A stretch of DNA of 64,000 nucleotides from an uncultured Luteitalea sp. (GTDB lineage: Bacteria > Acidobacteriota > Vicinamibacteria > Vicinamibacterales > Vicinamibacteraceae): the NCBI GenBank assembly GCA_934541105.1, contig CAKTDA010000006.1, positions 1-64,000 on the forward strand, read 5' to 3'. Every line of letters starts with the position of its first letter. The stretch's first letter is position 1. The position numbers and the translations under genes were made by a program. Positions 1-7,959 of this stretch are shown one piece after another. A model generated the notes under the pieces. That model ran no database searches. It was not told the DNA's origin and saw only the letters and a list, made by a program, of their open reading frames with translations.

Positions 1-992
<992 letters not shown>

Positions 993-1087
993 AAGTTGGT
1001 GCCGATGCCGCGTTGCCGCGACACCTGCGAGACTTCAACGTTGATCGCCTGTTGATTGGCTCTCTAGCGTTGTTTACTTCTTCATGT

Positions 1088-1125
1088 CCGACGGCCAGCA
1101 GTCCTCGCGGACTACACACCGTCGG
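1088..1125 (-). other. Stem-loop in the 16S leader
   Basis: A perfect 7-bp outer stem (CCGACGG at 1088-1094 with CCGTCGG at 1119-1125) encloses a 5-bp inner stem (AGTCC 1100-1104 with GGACT 1109-1113). It lies in the transcribed rrn leader about 100 nt upstream of the mature 16S end. It may be a leader folding or processing element. The structure is seen in the sequence; the role is inferred. Confidence 0.5.
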
Positions 1126-1164
1126 GCTGAATACTCGACAGGTTTTCGTGCTTGCACGTTCTAT

Positions 1165-1180
1165 CTAGTTTTCAAGGAAC
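1165..1180 (-). promoter_or_regulatory. boxA-like rRNA antitermination element
   Basis: On the minus strand the leader reads GTTCCTTGAAAACTAGATA, closely resembling the boxA motifs (CTTTGAAAACT type) bound by NusB/NusE in rRNA leaders of many bacteria. It sits about 60 nt downstream of the proposed start of transcription and about 175 nt upstream of the mature 16S end, the expected place. The call rests on motif similarity and position only. Confidence 0.55.
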
Positions 1181-1219
1181 CGGCCCGTCGGAGGCCACTT
1201 TCGCCTCGCCGAACCGTGT

Positions 1220-1240
1220 GTTCGCCGTCATCAGGCGAAC
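1220..1240 (-). promoter_or_regulatory. Hairpin at the predicted 5' end of the rrn transcript
   Basis: Perfect 7-bp inverted repeat GTTCGCC (1220-1226) / GGCGAAC (1234-1240) with a 7-nt loop. It begins about where transcription from the -10 at 1247-1252 would start, so it would be the first structure in the nascent leader. Function unknown. Confidence 0.4.
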
Positions 1241-1246
1241 TCACCC

Positions 1247-1286
1247 AGAATACCGAACCCTGGCTTTACTGTCAACACCTTTTTTT
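1247..1286 (-). promoter_or_regulatory. rrn promoter (sigma-70 type, with upstream A tract)
   Basis: On the minus strand a consensus -35 TTGACA (1270-1275) is followed after exactly 17 bp by TATTCT (1247-1252), a 4/6 match to the -10 consensus. Seven A residues (1280-1286 as T on the plus strand) lie just upstream of the -35, as in a short UP element. Transcription would start near 1240, giving a ~250-nt leader before the 16S gene. This is the best promoter match in the window. Confidence 0.75.
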
Positions 1287-1569
1287 GGGTGTCGCCGACC
1301 CTCTCGATTCGGCCGGCCGCTCTCGCAGCCGTTGCCGCATCCGGTTCGACAGCGCGCGTCGCCGCAGAGCTTGCTGCGGTGCGCCTGTTTCCCCGTGGGT
1401 CGTGAGCCTCTAATGGGCACGCCGGACTGGGTTGCCGGCTGCCAGGCGCTCTCGGGCATTCACAGCAAGTGCGAAGCCCTTCACCGTACATCCAGCGCGA
1501 CGGAACGTCTCGCTGTGTGGTGATGCCGGTGCGCCCGGCACAGTCCACCGAGAGTAGCCGAGGACGCAT

Positions 1570-1585
1570 CGGGTGTCAACCCCCG
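1570..1585. repeat. TGTCAA-centred palindrome, copy 1 (short)
   Basis: CGGGTGTCAACCCCCG: a 4-bp GGGT/ACCC stem around a GTCA loop. It resembles the two longer copies at 1684-1716 and 1819-1835 but lacks one T, so it is the weakest of the three. Confidence 0.35.
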
Positions 1586-1683
1586 TCCCTGCCCGCTCCC
1601 GCTCTTCCACTCCCGGTCCAGTCGGCGCCTTCAGCGTCAGCTGCCGGCCGCCTGTCCCAGAAGCGGATTCCCAGACTACGCCG

Positions 1684-1716
1684 CCAACCGCAGGGTTGTC
1701 AACCCCAGGCGGTTGG
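1684..1716. repeat. TTGTCAA-centred nested hairpin, copy 2
   Basis: The outer stem CCAACCGC (1684-1691) pairs with GCGGTTGG (1709-1716). The inner stem GGGTT (1693-1697) pairs with AACCC (1701-1705) around a GTC loop. Only a few bases are unpaired between the stems, making this the strongest hairpin in the gap. No T run follows on either strand. Confidence 0.5.
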
Positions 1717-1818
1717 ACATCCGAACACGCCAGTCGTCAGGGAATCACTCGCGCATCGGGCAATCAGTGGCAAGCGCCACCCCGTCCGCGAGCGAACCGC
1801 GAGTATGGGGCTCCCGCC

Positions 1819-1835
1819 CGGGCTTGTCAAGCCCG
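1819..1835 (-). terminator. Hairpin just 3' of tyrS (TTGTCAA-centred copy 3)
   Basis: Perfect 7-bp stem CGGGCTT/AAGCCCG around GTC, starting 7 nt past the tyrS stop codon. The position fits a 3' transcript end, but no U tract follows, so an intrinsic terminator is only possible. The core matches copies 1 and 2. Confidence 0.35.
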
Positions 1836-1841
1836 CCAGCG

Positions 1842-3059
1842 TCAGCTCGCCCGGACGCGGGCCACAAGCTTCCGTCCGGCCTGGATCGTCCACGTGCCGG
1901 CCGCAATCGTGGCGTTGATGTCGCTCACGGCAATCCCGTCGATTCGCACGCCCCCCTGCACGATCTTGCGCGTCGCGTCGCTGCCCGACGACGCAAGCCC
2001 GAGGTCCACGAGGACCTTGCGGATCAACTGCCCGGCCGCGGCGTCCTGGATCGGCAGGTCGGCATCCTGCCCGTGGCGCGCCGCATGACGCGCCCGCACC
2101 GCCTGCACGGCGGCGTCGGCACCAGCCGCGCCGTGATAGTCCGCGACGATCCGCCCGGCCAGTTCGTACCGGAGCTCGGACGCCGTCACCGCCCCCTCGG
2201 CGAACCGGGCCCGGCGGTCCGCAATGGCGTCAGGCGCGAGGTCTGTGAGCAGCGTGAAATAGCTCCACATCACCTCGTCGGTCCCACGAAAATCCTCGAC
2301 GATCTTGCGCACCATCTCCTCGGCGGGCTCGTCGACCCCGACGTAGTTCCCGAGGCTCTTCGACATCTTCTCGACGCCGTCGAGGCCCACGAGCAGCGGT
2401 GTGGTCATCACGATCTGCGGCGGCAACCCGTACGAGGGCATGATGTCGCGCCCGACGTTGAGGTTGAACAGCTGGTCGGTGCCGCCGAGCTCGACGTCGG
2501 CCTTCAGGAAGACCGAGTCGTAGCCCTGGCTCAATGGATAGAGGAACTCGTGGAGCGCAATCGGCTGGCCGGCGTCGTAGCGCTGCCGGAAGTCCCGCCG
2601 CTCGAGCATCTGCGCGACGTTGTAGCGGGCGGCCAGCCGGACCCAGTCGGTGCTCGTGAGCGCGCCGAGCCACCGGCTGTTGAAGTCCACGACGGTCCGT
2701 TCGGGATCGAGGATGCGGAAGACCTGCTGCCTGTACGTGTCCGCGTTGGCCTTGACGGCCTCCGGTGTGAGCGGCGGGCGCGTCTTCGACCGCCCCGTCG
2801 GGTCCCCGATCAGGCCCGTGAAGTCGCCAATCAGGAAGATCACCGTGTGTCCCAGATCCTGGAAGTGCTTCATCTTCCGGATCAGGACGGTGTGCCCGAG
2901 GTGCAGGTCCGGCGCGGTGGGATCGAACCCGACCTTCACCACGAGCGGGCGCCCTTCGTCCTGCGCCAGGGCCAGCCGGGCCCGCAGTTCGGCAGCGCGC
3001 ACGACGTCCACGCAGCCGCGCGTCAGGTAAGCCAGTCGTTCATCGAGGTCCATCGCCAC
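1842..3059 (-). CDS. tyrS: Tyrosyl-tRNA synthetase
   Basis: Class I aminoacyl-tRNA synthetase charging tRNA-Tyr in the cytoplasm (405 aa, normal for the shorter TyrS type). Visible features are the HIGH-type motif HLGH at residues 53-56, preceded by VGFDPTAPDLH; the ELGGTDQLFNL tyrosine-pocket segment; a KMSKS loop near residue 232; and a C-terminal S4 RNA-binding domain from about residue 345. The HLGH/KMSKS spacing and the DFTGLIGDPTGRS segment point to the TyrZ-like branch. The gene is monocistronic and runs toward the rrn region. The ATG start at 3059 gives a typical N-terminus. Confidence 0.97.
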   Translation of the reverse strand: MAMDLDERLAYLTRGCVDVVRAAELRARLALAQDEGRPLVVKVGFDPTAPDLHLGHTVLIRKMKHFQDLGHTVIFLIGDFTGLIGDPTGRSKTRPPLTPEAVKANADTYRQQVFRILDPERTVVDFNSRWLGALTSTDWVRLAARYNVAQMLERRDFRQRYDAGQPIALHEFLYPLSQGYDSVFLKADVELGGTDQLFNLNVGRDIMPSYGLPPQIVMTTPLLVGLDGVEKMSKSLGNYVGVDEPAEEMVRKIVEDFRGTDEVMWSYFTLLTDLAPDAIADRRARFAEGAVTASELRYELAGRIVADYHGAAGADAAVQAVRARHAARHGQDADLPIQDAAAGQLIRKVLVDLGLASSGSDATRKIVQGGVRIDGIAVSDINATIAAGTWTIQAGRKLVARVRAS

Positions 3060-3179
3060 CCACTATAGCGGCTCGCCCGGGGTTTAAAGGCATGGGCCGG
3101 ACCCGTCGATTACCACGTCACCTCGGCCGACGTTTCGAGTGCAGCGACGTGCGCCGGAAACGAGCCGCGAGGAGGCGAA

Positions 3180-3644
3180 GTGTCCAAAACCACAGGCCAT
3201 GAACGTCGTCAGCACCTGCGAGTCCCGGCAAACCTGCTGCCGTCCCTGTCTGCACGACTGAGCGGCGGCGCGCCGGTGCGCCTGCTCGACGTGTCGCGCC
3301 GCGGCGTCCGCCTCGAAACCACGAGCCACATGCGGCCCGGCCAGACCGTCGCCATCCGCTTCGTCGCCGCCGACGCCACCGTGACGCTCAGCGCGGCCGT
3401 CGTTCGCGCGACCGTCGCACACCTCGACGCCGACGGCATCCGGTACGAGACGGCCCTGTCGCTCGCCGGCGACCTGCTGCTCTGCGATCAGTTGCACGAA
3501 GCCGCCACGCAGGCCGACGAGGCCACCTCCGAGGTGCCGGCCACGATGCCCGCGCTCGACGCCGTCGTGGACTACACCGTGATCGTCAACGACTTCCCTG
3601 ACGCCCGCGCCCTCATCGAGGGGCTGCAGGGCAACAGCTGGTAG
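3180..3644 (+). CDS. PilZ-domain protein
   Basis: Cytoplasmic 154-aa protein with a PilZ fold, the family that binds cyclic di-GMP. The N-terminal arginine-rich motif (ERRQHLRVP, residues 8-16) and the downstream DVSRRGVRLET segment correspond to RxxxR and (D/N)xSxxG, with R at the serine-adjacent positions. The C-terminal ~45 residues (after about 110) are family-specific and unrecognised. A GTG start is chosen because GAGGAGG lies 7 nt upstream. The next gene, a pseudo-sensor protein, starts 8 nt after this stop, so the two are almost certainly co-transcribed. Confidence 0.8.
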   Translation: MSKTTGHERRQHLRVPANLLPSLSARLSGGAPVRLLDVSRRGVRLETTSHMRPGQTVAIRFVAADATVTLSAAVVRATVAHLDADGIRYETALSLAGDLLLCDQLHEAATQADEATSEVPATMPALDAVVDYTVIVNDFPDARALIEGLQGNSW

Positions 3645-3652
3645 GACCTGCC

Positions 3653-6226
3653 GTGCGCACCCTGCTCCTCACGCTCGCCGTCGCCGACACCGCACCGCTC
3701 CGCGCCGCCCTGGCCGCGTCCCTCGGCACCTCGTCGATCGACACCTGCCAGGCCGTCGAGGCCGCCGTGACGTGGCTCGAAAACCGCCCCTGCGACCTGC
3801 TCGCGATTGCCGGCGCCGGGTCCGCCGTTGCCGAAGCCGTCGGCCGCATGCGTCGCGTCAGCCGCACCTTGCCCATCCTCGCCATCGTCGCCGACGTCGC
3901 GACGCCCGATGCGGGCGCCTGCTGGCTCGCCGGAGCCGACGACGTCACGACGGCGGCAAGCTTGTCGACCTCGCAGTATCCCGAGGGCCTCGACGATGCC
4001 AGGCACCCCGAGCGACATGCACTGCGCCGGACGCAGCGGTTGTGGTACGCAGGCCCGGGCGATGCCCTGCGCCAGCAGCTCGTCACACGCGTCGGCACGC
4101 GCTTTCGCGATGTCGGGCTGACGGGCGAAGGACTCGCCGGGTTGACGACGCAGGACGTCGAGGACACCCAGTCGGCGGCGCTCATCGTCAACGCCGTGCA
4201 GGAGCCCGGGTCGATCGTGCTCGGCGTCCGGCGAGTCAAGCGGACGTATCCCGAACTGGCCGTCGTTGTTGTCGCCGAGGGTGCGCATCACGAGGCGTTC
4301 CGGCGTGCGGGCGCCGACGAATGCGTGCCGTCGCCAGCCGACGCCGATCACCTGCTCCAGGCCGTGGGGCGTGCCATCGGCCAGCGCCGCGCGTCGTTCG
4401 AACTCGACTCGGTGCGCGGACGTGAAACGCGCCTCCGTGCACTCGTCGAGCAGCTGCCGGAAGGCGTCGTGCTGATCTCGCCGGAGCACACCGTGCTCGC
4501 CGTGAACCTCGCGGCCTTGCGCGTGCTTGGCGCCCAGGATGCCCGACAGGTGCTCGGCGCCTCGCTTTCGCCCTGGCTCGATGCCGACGACGCCGACGCG
4601 CCGGATCTCGTGACGCTCGTGGACGGCATGGCGAGCGGGACGACGCGCGAACTCGTGATGCGGACGCGCCATCTCGCCGAGGCACGCCGGTTGCTGCTGC
4701 GCGCGGTGCCGTTCCAGCGCGAGAGCGGCGGCCCGCCCGCGGCACTGATCGTCATCCGCGAGATGCCGGTCGGAGAGGAGGCGCCACAGGCACCGGTGGC
4801 CGCGGCCCCGGCCGACGACGAGCGGCAGGCGTGGGAGCAGGAGCGCAGCTCGCTCGCGCACCACGTCGCGACACTCGAATCGGAGCTTGCCGCGCTGCGC
4901 CCACTCGAGGAGACGCTGCAGGCCACGGCCGATGCCCTCGCCGAGGCACGCGCGCAGGTGGACGAACTGCCGCAGTTGCGCAGCGTTGCCGCGCGACTCA
5001 CCGAGCTCGGTGTCGACGTGGACGCGATCCCGTCGCTCATCGACGGCGCCCGGCGCCTCGCAAGCCTGGAGCAGGAAGAACTGCCGCTCCTCATGGCGCG
5101 CGCCGAGGCCGTGCAGCAGCGGCAGTCGCGTCAGGACGAGGAGATCACCTCGCTGCGGGCGCAGGTGGCCCGCTTCGAAGCCGCGGGTGCCGTCGAGGCC
5201 GCGGCCGACGACGCACGGCCGGCTGCCGCAACGCCGCTGACGCTCGCCGACACGCACGGCTGGCTGCTCGAGATGGCCGGCCTTGGTGTCGTGCGCACGA
5301 CGGCCGAAGGCGCCGTGCTCGAGGTCAACGAGCGTGCCGCCCGCCTCTGTGGCTATGCGGATGCCGGCGAGATGCAGGCCGCCGCCTCGATGCCTGCGCC
5401 CCTGCTCGCGGCTGCCGGCGACGACGCCGACGGCCCGGTGCGCTTCGAGGTCGATCTGCAGGTCCATGGGTCGCCCGCTCCACACCGCATCGCGGGCGCG
5501 CGCATCGCGGCCGACGGCGACGACGCCATCCGCACCTGGCTGCTCGCCGAGGCGCCGGCCCTGCCGGGTCGTGCCGCCCGTCACGGCAATCGCCAGCAGG
5601 CGATGTCGGCCGTGCTCGAGGCAGCCGCCGCCGAGTGCCGCACGGTCGTCGAAACGGCCGGCAGCCGGCTGCGCGGGCCCCGTCCGGTTGACGAGTCCGG
5701 TGAGTCGGCTCACTCGACCGGTGGGCAGGCCCTCGCGCGCGCCCAGGCGATGCTTGCGCAGTTGTCGGCGTTCGGCAGGCGGCGGAGTGTTGCCGCGGCG
5801 CACGATCTCGCGGCGCATCTCGAGGCCGCGCAGCCGCTGCTCGAGCGACTTGCCACCGAGGAAGTCGCCTGGCAGCTCGACCTGCCGGCCGAACCCATCC
5901 ATGCATCCGTCACGGCCGCCGAGTTCGAGCGCTGCGTGACCGCGATGGTCGCGATCGGGAGGGATGCGTTGCCGGTAGGCGGCCAGCTCACGCTGGCCCT
6001 CGGCGCCGGGGAGACGAGCGCCAGCGCGATGGGTGTGCGCCGGCCGATGGCCGCCGTCACGGTCCTGGCCCAGGGCTACGGGCTCGTGGAGCCGGCAGTC
6101 ACGCCGGCGCTTCGCGAGCTTGCCGACTCGCTCGGCGCAAGCGTCGACGTCGAATGCGTCGATGCCTTCACGGCACGCCTGACGTTCGAGCTGCCTCGTG
6201 CGTTCGTGATGACCCACGTCGCCTGA
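3653..6226 (+). CDS. Receiver-like/PAS/coiled-coil pseudo histidine kinase
   Basis: An 857-aa soluble protein built like a hybrid sensor kinase but without the catalytic residues. Residues ~1-120 and ~130-245 look like two receiver folds; in the second the phosphoacceptor position reads LIVNAVQE, with Asn180 instead of Asp. A PAS-like domain follows (~255-370), then a long coiled coil (~385-515), a second PAS-like domain (from ~533) and a DHp/HATPase-like end (~645-857). Where kinases have AHDFNNLL this protein has AAECRTVV (near 659), so no His. The ATP-site N-box reads AMVAIGRDALPVGG, with no Asn. It is a clear paralogue of the gene at 7960-9468. Start GTG; coupled to the PilZ gene. Function unknown, probably a non-enzymatic scaffold or ligand sensor. 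Confidence 0.7.
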   Translation: MRTLLLTLAVADTAPLRAALAASLGTSSIDTCQAVEAAVTWLENRPCDLLAIAGAGSAVAEAVGRMRRVSRTLPILAIVADVATPDAGACWLAGADDVTTAASLSTSQYPEGLDDARHPERHALRRTQRLWYAGPGDALRQQLVTRVGTRFRDVGLTGEGLAGLTTQDVEDTQSAALIVNAVQEPGSIVLGVRRVKRTYPELAVVVVAEGAHHEAFRRAGADECVPSPADADHLLQAVGRAIGQRRASFELDSVRGRETRLRALVEQLPEGVVLISPEHTVLAVNLAALRVLGAQDARQVLGASLSPWLDADDADAPDLVTLVDGMASGTTRELVMRTRHLAEARRLLLRAVPFQRESGGPPAALIVIREMPVGEEAPQAPVAAAPADDERQAWEQERSSLAHHVATLESELAALRPLEETLQATADALAEARAQVDELPQLRSVAARLTELGVDVDAIPSLIDGARRLASLEQEELPLLMARAEAVQQRQSRQDEEITSLRAQVARFEAAGAVEAAADDARPAAATPLTLADTHGWLLEMAGLGVVRTTAEGAVLEVNERAARLCGYADAGEMQAAASMPAPLLAAAGDDADGPVRFEVDLQVHGSPAPHRIAGARIAADGDDAIRTWLLAEAPALPGRAARHGNRQQAMSAVLEAAAAECRTVVETAGSRLRGPRPVDESGESAHSTGGQALARAQAMLAQLSAFGRRRSVAAAHDLAAHLEAAQPLLERLATEEVAWQLDLPAEPIHASVTAAEFERCVTAMVAIGRDALPVGGQLTLALGAGETSASAMGVRRPMAAVTVLAQGYGLVEPAVTPALRELADSLGASVDVECVDAFTARLTFELPRAFVMTHVA

Positions 6227-6250
6227 TTCCGCCGTTCGACGCGGAGCCTG

Positions 6251-6333
6251 TTCGTGGGCGGCGATGCTGCCGGTTCGTGAGCGTCGATGCTGGCTGTTCG
6301 TGGGCGTCGATGCTATGCATCGACGCGCGAACG
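6251..6333 (+). repeat. REP-like element, cluster of three units ending in a palindrome
   Basis: Three near-identical units of about 18 bp, TTCGTG(G/A)GCG(T/G)CGATGCT, start at 6251, 6274 and 6297. The third continues into a perfect 10-bp inverted repeat GCGTCGATGC (6304-6313) / GCATCGACGC (6317-6326), followed by GCGAACG, which pairs back with the leading GTTCG. Single copies of the same design occur at 30939-30968 and 49030-49059. It lies between two plus-strand genes. Confidence 0.7.
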
Positions 6334-6360
6334 CCGCCCGCCGTACGATAGGCGGACGGC

Positions 6361-7209
6361 ATGCGGCCCTCTCGCGCTCCGCTCGGCATCACGCGCCGCT
6401 CCCTGCTCCGCCTCGCCACCGGCGTCACGGCCGGCCTCGTCGTGGGCGAGCTCTCGTATGGTGTGCTGTACGAGCGGTTCCACCTCGGTGTGACGCGGAT
6501 GGAACTGCCGTGCGTGGAGCTGCCGCCGGCGCTCGACGGCCTCCGCATCGGGCTCATCACCGACACGCACCACAGCGCATTCACGGGGCTGCCGTTCATC
6601 GAGCAGGCGGTCGCGACCGTCGCGCGCGAGAGGCCCGAGCTCGTCGTGCTCGGCGGTGATTACGTGACGCACCAGGACCGCCGCTACATCACCGACGCCG
6701 CCGAACCGTTTGGCGCGCTGCGTGCGCCGCACGGCGTGTTCGGCGTCCTCGGCAACCACGACGACGAGGTCGAGGTGCCGCGCGCGCTGGGGCGACGCGG
6801 CGTGAGCGTGCTGCGCGATGCGCGCACGCGCGTGCGCATCCGCGACGAAGCCATCGACCTCATCGGGCTCCGGTACTGGACGCGGCGTCCTGAAACCATC
6901 GCGACGCTGGCGCGCGGCCGGCGGCCGTTCAGCATCCTGCTCGCGCACGACCCCCGGCGGCTCTGGCACGCCGCGGGGCTGGGCATCCCGCTGGTGCTCT
7001 CGGGGCATACGCATGGCGGGCAGATATCGCTGCCCCTTGCGGGGCCGGTGGCTGCGAGGAAGTTCCCGGTGGCGCACGGCACGCGGGTCGAGGGCGACAC
7101 GCGGCTCTTCGTGAGCCGCGGCGTCGGCACGGTGATGGTGCCCTGCCGAATCGATTGCCCGCCTGAAGTCGCGCTGCTGACGCTGCGCCGCGCAGACCCG
7201 AAGGTGTAG
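6361..7209 (+). CDS. Calcineurin-like metallophosphoesterase (YkuE/LpxG type)
   Basis: A 282-aa two-metal phosphoesterase. The N-terminus (RRSLLRLATGVTAGL) looks like a twin-arginine-type signal or membrane anchor, placing the enzyme outside or on the cytoplasmic membrane. All motifs are present in order: DTHH near residue 65, GGDYV, GNHDDE, LLAHDP and GHTHGGQ near 217-223. Relatives include YkuE, YaeI and the UDP-diacylglucosamine hydrolase LpxG; the substrate cannot be read from sequence. GGCGGA precedes the ATG. It converges with purN, separated by a hairpin at 7221-7235. Confidence 0.85.
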   Translation: MRPSRAPLGITRRSLLRLATGVTAGLVVGELSYGVLYERFHLGVTRMELPCVELPPALDGLRIGLITDTHHSAFTGLPFIEQAVATVARERPELVVLGGDYVTHQDRRYITDAAEPFGALRAPHGVFGVLGNHDDEVEVPRALGRRGVSVLRDARTRVRIRDEAIDLIGLRYWTRRPETIATLARGRRPFSILLAHDPRRLWHAAGLGIPLVLSGHTHGGQISLPLAGPVAARKFPVAHGTRVEGDTRLFVSRGVGTVMVPCRIDCPPEVALLTLRRADPKV

Positions 7210-7220
7210 GCGGCAGCAGT

Positions 7221-7235
7221 CCGGGAGCTTCCCGG
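7221..7235. terminator. Hairpin between convergent genes
   Basis: Perfect 6-bp inverted repeat CCGGGA/TCCCGG with a GCT loop in the 29-nt gap between two convergent stops. It could end transcription from both sides. No T tract follows, so an intrinsic terminator is not proven. Confidence 0.4.
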
Positions 7236-7238
7236 CGC

Positions 7239-7874
7239 CTACGCGAGGACGAACCGCCGACCCTCGATGCGCCAGGAACGCGTGGCAACCCGGGCGATGG
7301 CGTCCGGGTAGATCCGGTGCTCCTCGACGAGAATGCGCGCTGCCAGGGTCTCGGCCGTGTCGTCGTCGAGCACCGGCACCGTCGCCTGCGCGACGATCGG
7401 GCCGGCATCGAGCTCCGGCGTGACGAGGTGCACCGTGGCGCCGGCGACCCTGACGCCATGCGCCCACGCCTGGTGCTGCGCGTCCACGCCTGGAAAGGAC
7501 GGCAGCAGCGAGGGGTGGACGTTGAGCACGGGGCCCGGCGCATGCTCCAGGAACACAGGGCTCAGGATGCGCATGAAGCCGGCCAGGCAGGTGACCTGCA
7601 CGCCGGCCGCCTTCAGCCGGTCCACGAGCGTGTGCTCGAAGTCGGCGCGCGTCGGGTGCGCCTTGTTGTCGATCACCTCGGTGGGGATGCCGGCCGCGCG
7701 GGCGAGCGCAAGCCCACCGGCGTCGGCGCGGTTCGAGATCACCACGCCGATGCGGGCAGGCAGCCGGCCGTCGTCGATTGCGCGGATGATTGCCTGCAGG
7801 TTGCTGCCGCGGCCGGAGATGAGGACGCCGAGGACGGGGTGGCCATCGCCTGCGGCGGACGACAACGTGCTCAT
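7239..7874 (-). CDS. purN: Phosphoribosylglycinamide formyltransferase
   Basis: Transfers a formyl group from 10-formyl-THF to GAR, the third step of purine synthesis (211 aa, normal). The SGRGSNLQAI phosphate loop is near residue 20. The catalytic Asn-His pair is in LNVHPSLLPSFPG and the catalytic Asp in TPELDAGPIVAQ. The gene lies downstream of purM in the same orientation but is cut off from the pur run by the plus-strand gene at 7960-9468, so it needs its own promoter. The C-terminus RRFVLA is typical. Confidence 0.96.
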   Translation of the reverse strand: MSTLSSAAGDGHPVLGVLISGRGSNLQAIIRAIDDGRLPARIGVVISNRADAGGLALARAAGIPTEVIDNKAHPTRADFEHTLVDRLKAAGVQVTCLAGFMRILSPVFLEHAPGPVLNVHPSLLPSFPGVDAQHQAWAHGVRVAGATVHLVTPELDAGPIVAQATVPVLDDDTAETLAARILVEEHRIYPDAIARVATRSWRIEGRRFVLA

Positions 7875-7959
7875 GCGCGCTCAAGCATAGACTGCAGCGA
7901 CCGATTACTGCGATCGACATGGGACGTCCAGCGACTCGGAGGTCGTCCATGCCACGGCC

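Larger units (their letters stand above)
1287..1841. other. Intergenic region between rrn promoter and tyrS, no gene seen
   Basis: About 550 nt with no believable gene: open frames on both strands lack any recognisable protein and have irregular composition. I see no tRNA fold. The region holds three small hairpins centred on TTGTCAA or TGTCAA (listed separately) and the 3' flank of tyrS. Confidence 0.7.

Noticed and set aside
3572..6217. 881-aa minus-strand frame antisense to the pseudo-kinase
   Set aside because: Long antisense frames are common in high-GC DNA. The product is Arg/Gly-rich without domains, while the plus strand has recognisable domains and a ribosome site.
6251..6333. CRISPR array
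   Set aside because: Units are spaced by only 5 bp and have no unique spacers; the palindrome recurs singly elsewhere, as REP elements do.
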